Source of the DNA: DASZJY01 sp036260255
GTDB lineage: Bacteria > Actinomycetota > Acidimicrobiia > Acidimicrobiales > AC-14
Assembly (NCBI GenBank): GCA_036260255.1
Contig: DATAAF010000078.1
Location: 1-22,633 of the forward strand
DNA: 22,633 nucleotides
Direction: 5' to 3'
The position numbers were made by a program, and so were the translations under genes. Shown here in pieces: positions 21,676 to 22,633 of this stretch. The notes beneath the pieces are model-generated. The model made no database searches and was not told where the DNA came from. It worked only from the letters and a program-made list of their open reading frames with translations. Every line of letters starts with the position of its first letter. Position 1 is the stretch's first letter.

Positions 21676-22633
21676 CCGCCGTCACCCTTGCGCCGGGCCG
21701 GCTCGCGCCGGGCGACGTGCTTCGTGTCGGAAGCCTCGGCCTGCGCACCCGCCGTCTACGCGCCGGCCTCTCCGCCCTCGGGATCGCCATCGGGATCGCC
21801 TCGATGGTCTCGGTGCTCGGCATCTCCGCGTCGAGCAAGGCCGACCTGCTGGCCGAGCTCGACCGGCTGGGCACCAACCTCCTGACGGTGACGCCCGGCC
21901 AGACGCTGTTCGGCGAGGACGCCTCCCTCCCCAAGGAGGCGGTGGGCATGATCGGCCGGATCGGGCCGGTGCGGTCGGTGAGCGCGACAGGGGCGGTCGA
22001 CGCCAGCGTGCGGCGCACCGACCTGATCTCCAAGACGGAGACCGGCGCCATCGCGGTCAAGGCGGCCCGCACCGACCTGCTGGAGGTGCTGGGGGCCACG
22101 GTTCGGAGCGGCACCTACCTCAACGCCGCCACCGAGCGCTACCCGGCGGTGGTGCTGGGGTCGGTCGCCGCCAGCCGCCTCGGCATCGAGCGGGCCGACC
22201 CGGGCACGCTCGTACGCATCGGCGACCACTGGTTCACCGTCGTCGGCATCCTCGACCCGGTGCCGCTGGCGCCCGAGATCGACCGCTCGGTGCTGGTCGG
22301 CTTCCCGGTGGCGGAGTCCCTGCTCGGCTTCGACGGGCACCCCAGCACGATCTACGAGCGCTCCGACGACGACGCCGTCGAGGCGGTCCGGGCGGTGATC
22401 CCGGCGACCGCGAACCCCGAGAACCCCGAGGAGGTACGGGTGAGCCGGCCGTCCGACGCCCTGGCCGCCCGGGCCGCGACCGACAACGCCTTCAACGCCC
22501 TGTTCCTCGGGCTGGGGGGCGTGGCCCTGTTGGTGGGCGGCGTCGGAATCGCCAACGTCATGGTGATCTCGGTGCTCGAGCGCCGCTCGGAGATCGGCCT
22601 GCGGCGGGCGCTGGGCGCCACGCGGGGCCAGGT
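21672..22633 (+). CDS. MacB-like ABC transporter permease (partial)
   Basis: Open from the ATG at 21672, which overlaps the ATPase stop as ATGA, to the window end: 320 codons with no stop. The N-terminus has LRTRRLRAGLSALGIAIGIA and a first membrane segment (ASMVSVLGIS), then the MacB periplasmic core (LDRLGTNLLTVTPGQTLFG, VVLGSVAASRLGI, WFTVVGILDP). The FtsX-type membrane segment ALFLGLGGVALLVGGVGIAN and ISVLERRSEIGLRRALGATR follow at the edge. Family members are about 390-410 residues with four membrane helices, so roughly the last 80 residues are outside. It works with the upstream ATPase and adaptor to export peptides, antibiotics or lipids; the substrate is unknown. Confidence 0.92.
   Translation, partial: MTAVTLAPGRLAPGDVLRVGSLGLRTRRLRAGLSALGIAIGIASMVSVLGISASSKADLLAELDRLGTNLLTVTPGQTLFGEDASLPKEAVGMIGRIGPVRSVSATGAVDASVRRTDLISKTETGAIAVKAARTDLLEVLGATVRSGTYLNAATERYPAVVLGSVAASRLGIERADPGTLVRIGDHWFTVVGILDPVPLAPEIDRSVLVGFPVAESLLGFDGHPSTIYERSDDDAVEAVRAVIPATANPENPEEVRVSRPSDALAARAATDNAFNALFLGLGGVALLVGGVGIANVMVISVLERRSEIGLRRALGATRGQ

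Overview
The window is very GC-rich, with GTG and TTG starts, strong G/C preference at third codon positions, short intergenic gaps and many 4-nt start/stop overlaps. Together with the protein families present (OmpR-type regulator beside a VanS/CutS-like kinase, MacAB-type efflux with a peptidoglycan-binding adaptor, DUF2231-Rieske, bacterial topoisomerase IB, tRNA without an encoded CCA), this points to a chromosome of an actinobacterium, perhaps of the Acidimicrobiia/Iamia type. The phylum is well supported; the class is a guess.

Layout. (1) 1-2.0 kb: the end of an IS110-type transposase, a DksA/TraR-like protein on the minus strand, tRNA-Lys(TTT), and a low-complexity protein with a histone-H1-like Lys/Ala tail. 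(2) 2.05-5.26 kb: a compact minus-strand operon, read from its promoter end as muconolactone-isomerase-like protein, DUF2231-Rieske protein, phosphoribosyltransferase and FAD oxidoreductase. (3) 5.4-6.9 kb: a small coiled-coil protein whose ribosome binding site lies in a hairpin, converging on topoisomerase IB. (4) 7.0-10.3 kb: two large secreted plus-strand proteins, a TolB-like propeller with an RTX tail and an LVIVD-repeat protein with an inserted PA domain. (5) 10.3-11.9 kb: small genes, including a YflT-like/glycine-zipper stress protein, a Pro-rich peptide and a possible zinc-ribbon protein. (6) 12.0-13.9 kb: a two-component system (regulator then kinase, minus strand). (7) 14.0-18.7 kb: a tyrosine-integrase remnant, a GT-C glycosyltransferase coupled to an alkaline-phosphatase-like membrane protein, two small membrane proteins and a truncated DUF2784 gene. 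(8) 19.07 kb to the end: an efflux operon of lipoprotein, MacA-like adaptor, ABC ATPase and MacB-like permease, the permease cut by the window edge.

The main observation is that a 21-bp element containing two 7-bp half-sites with an 11-bp period (GTTTAyG, 4 nt, GGTTATG), the layout used by OmpR/PhoB regulators, occurs just upstream of the response regulator (13936-13956) and again upstream of the efflux operon (18958-18978). The copies differ at two positions and have the same orientation on the plus strand. I infer that the regulator controls both itself and the efflux operon, and that the two units were once adjacent and divergent. The roughly 5 kb between the copies holds a frameshifted integrase end and broken genes, so it looks like an inserted and decaying segment. 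The second unusual structure is a 48-bp tandem repeat (2.7 copies) placed in frame directly after the start codon of the efflux ATPase gene.
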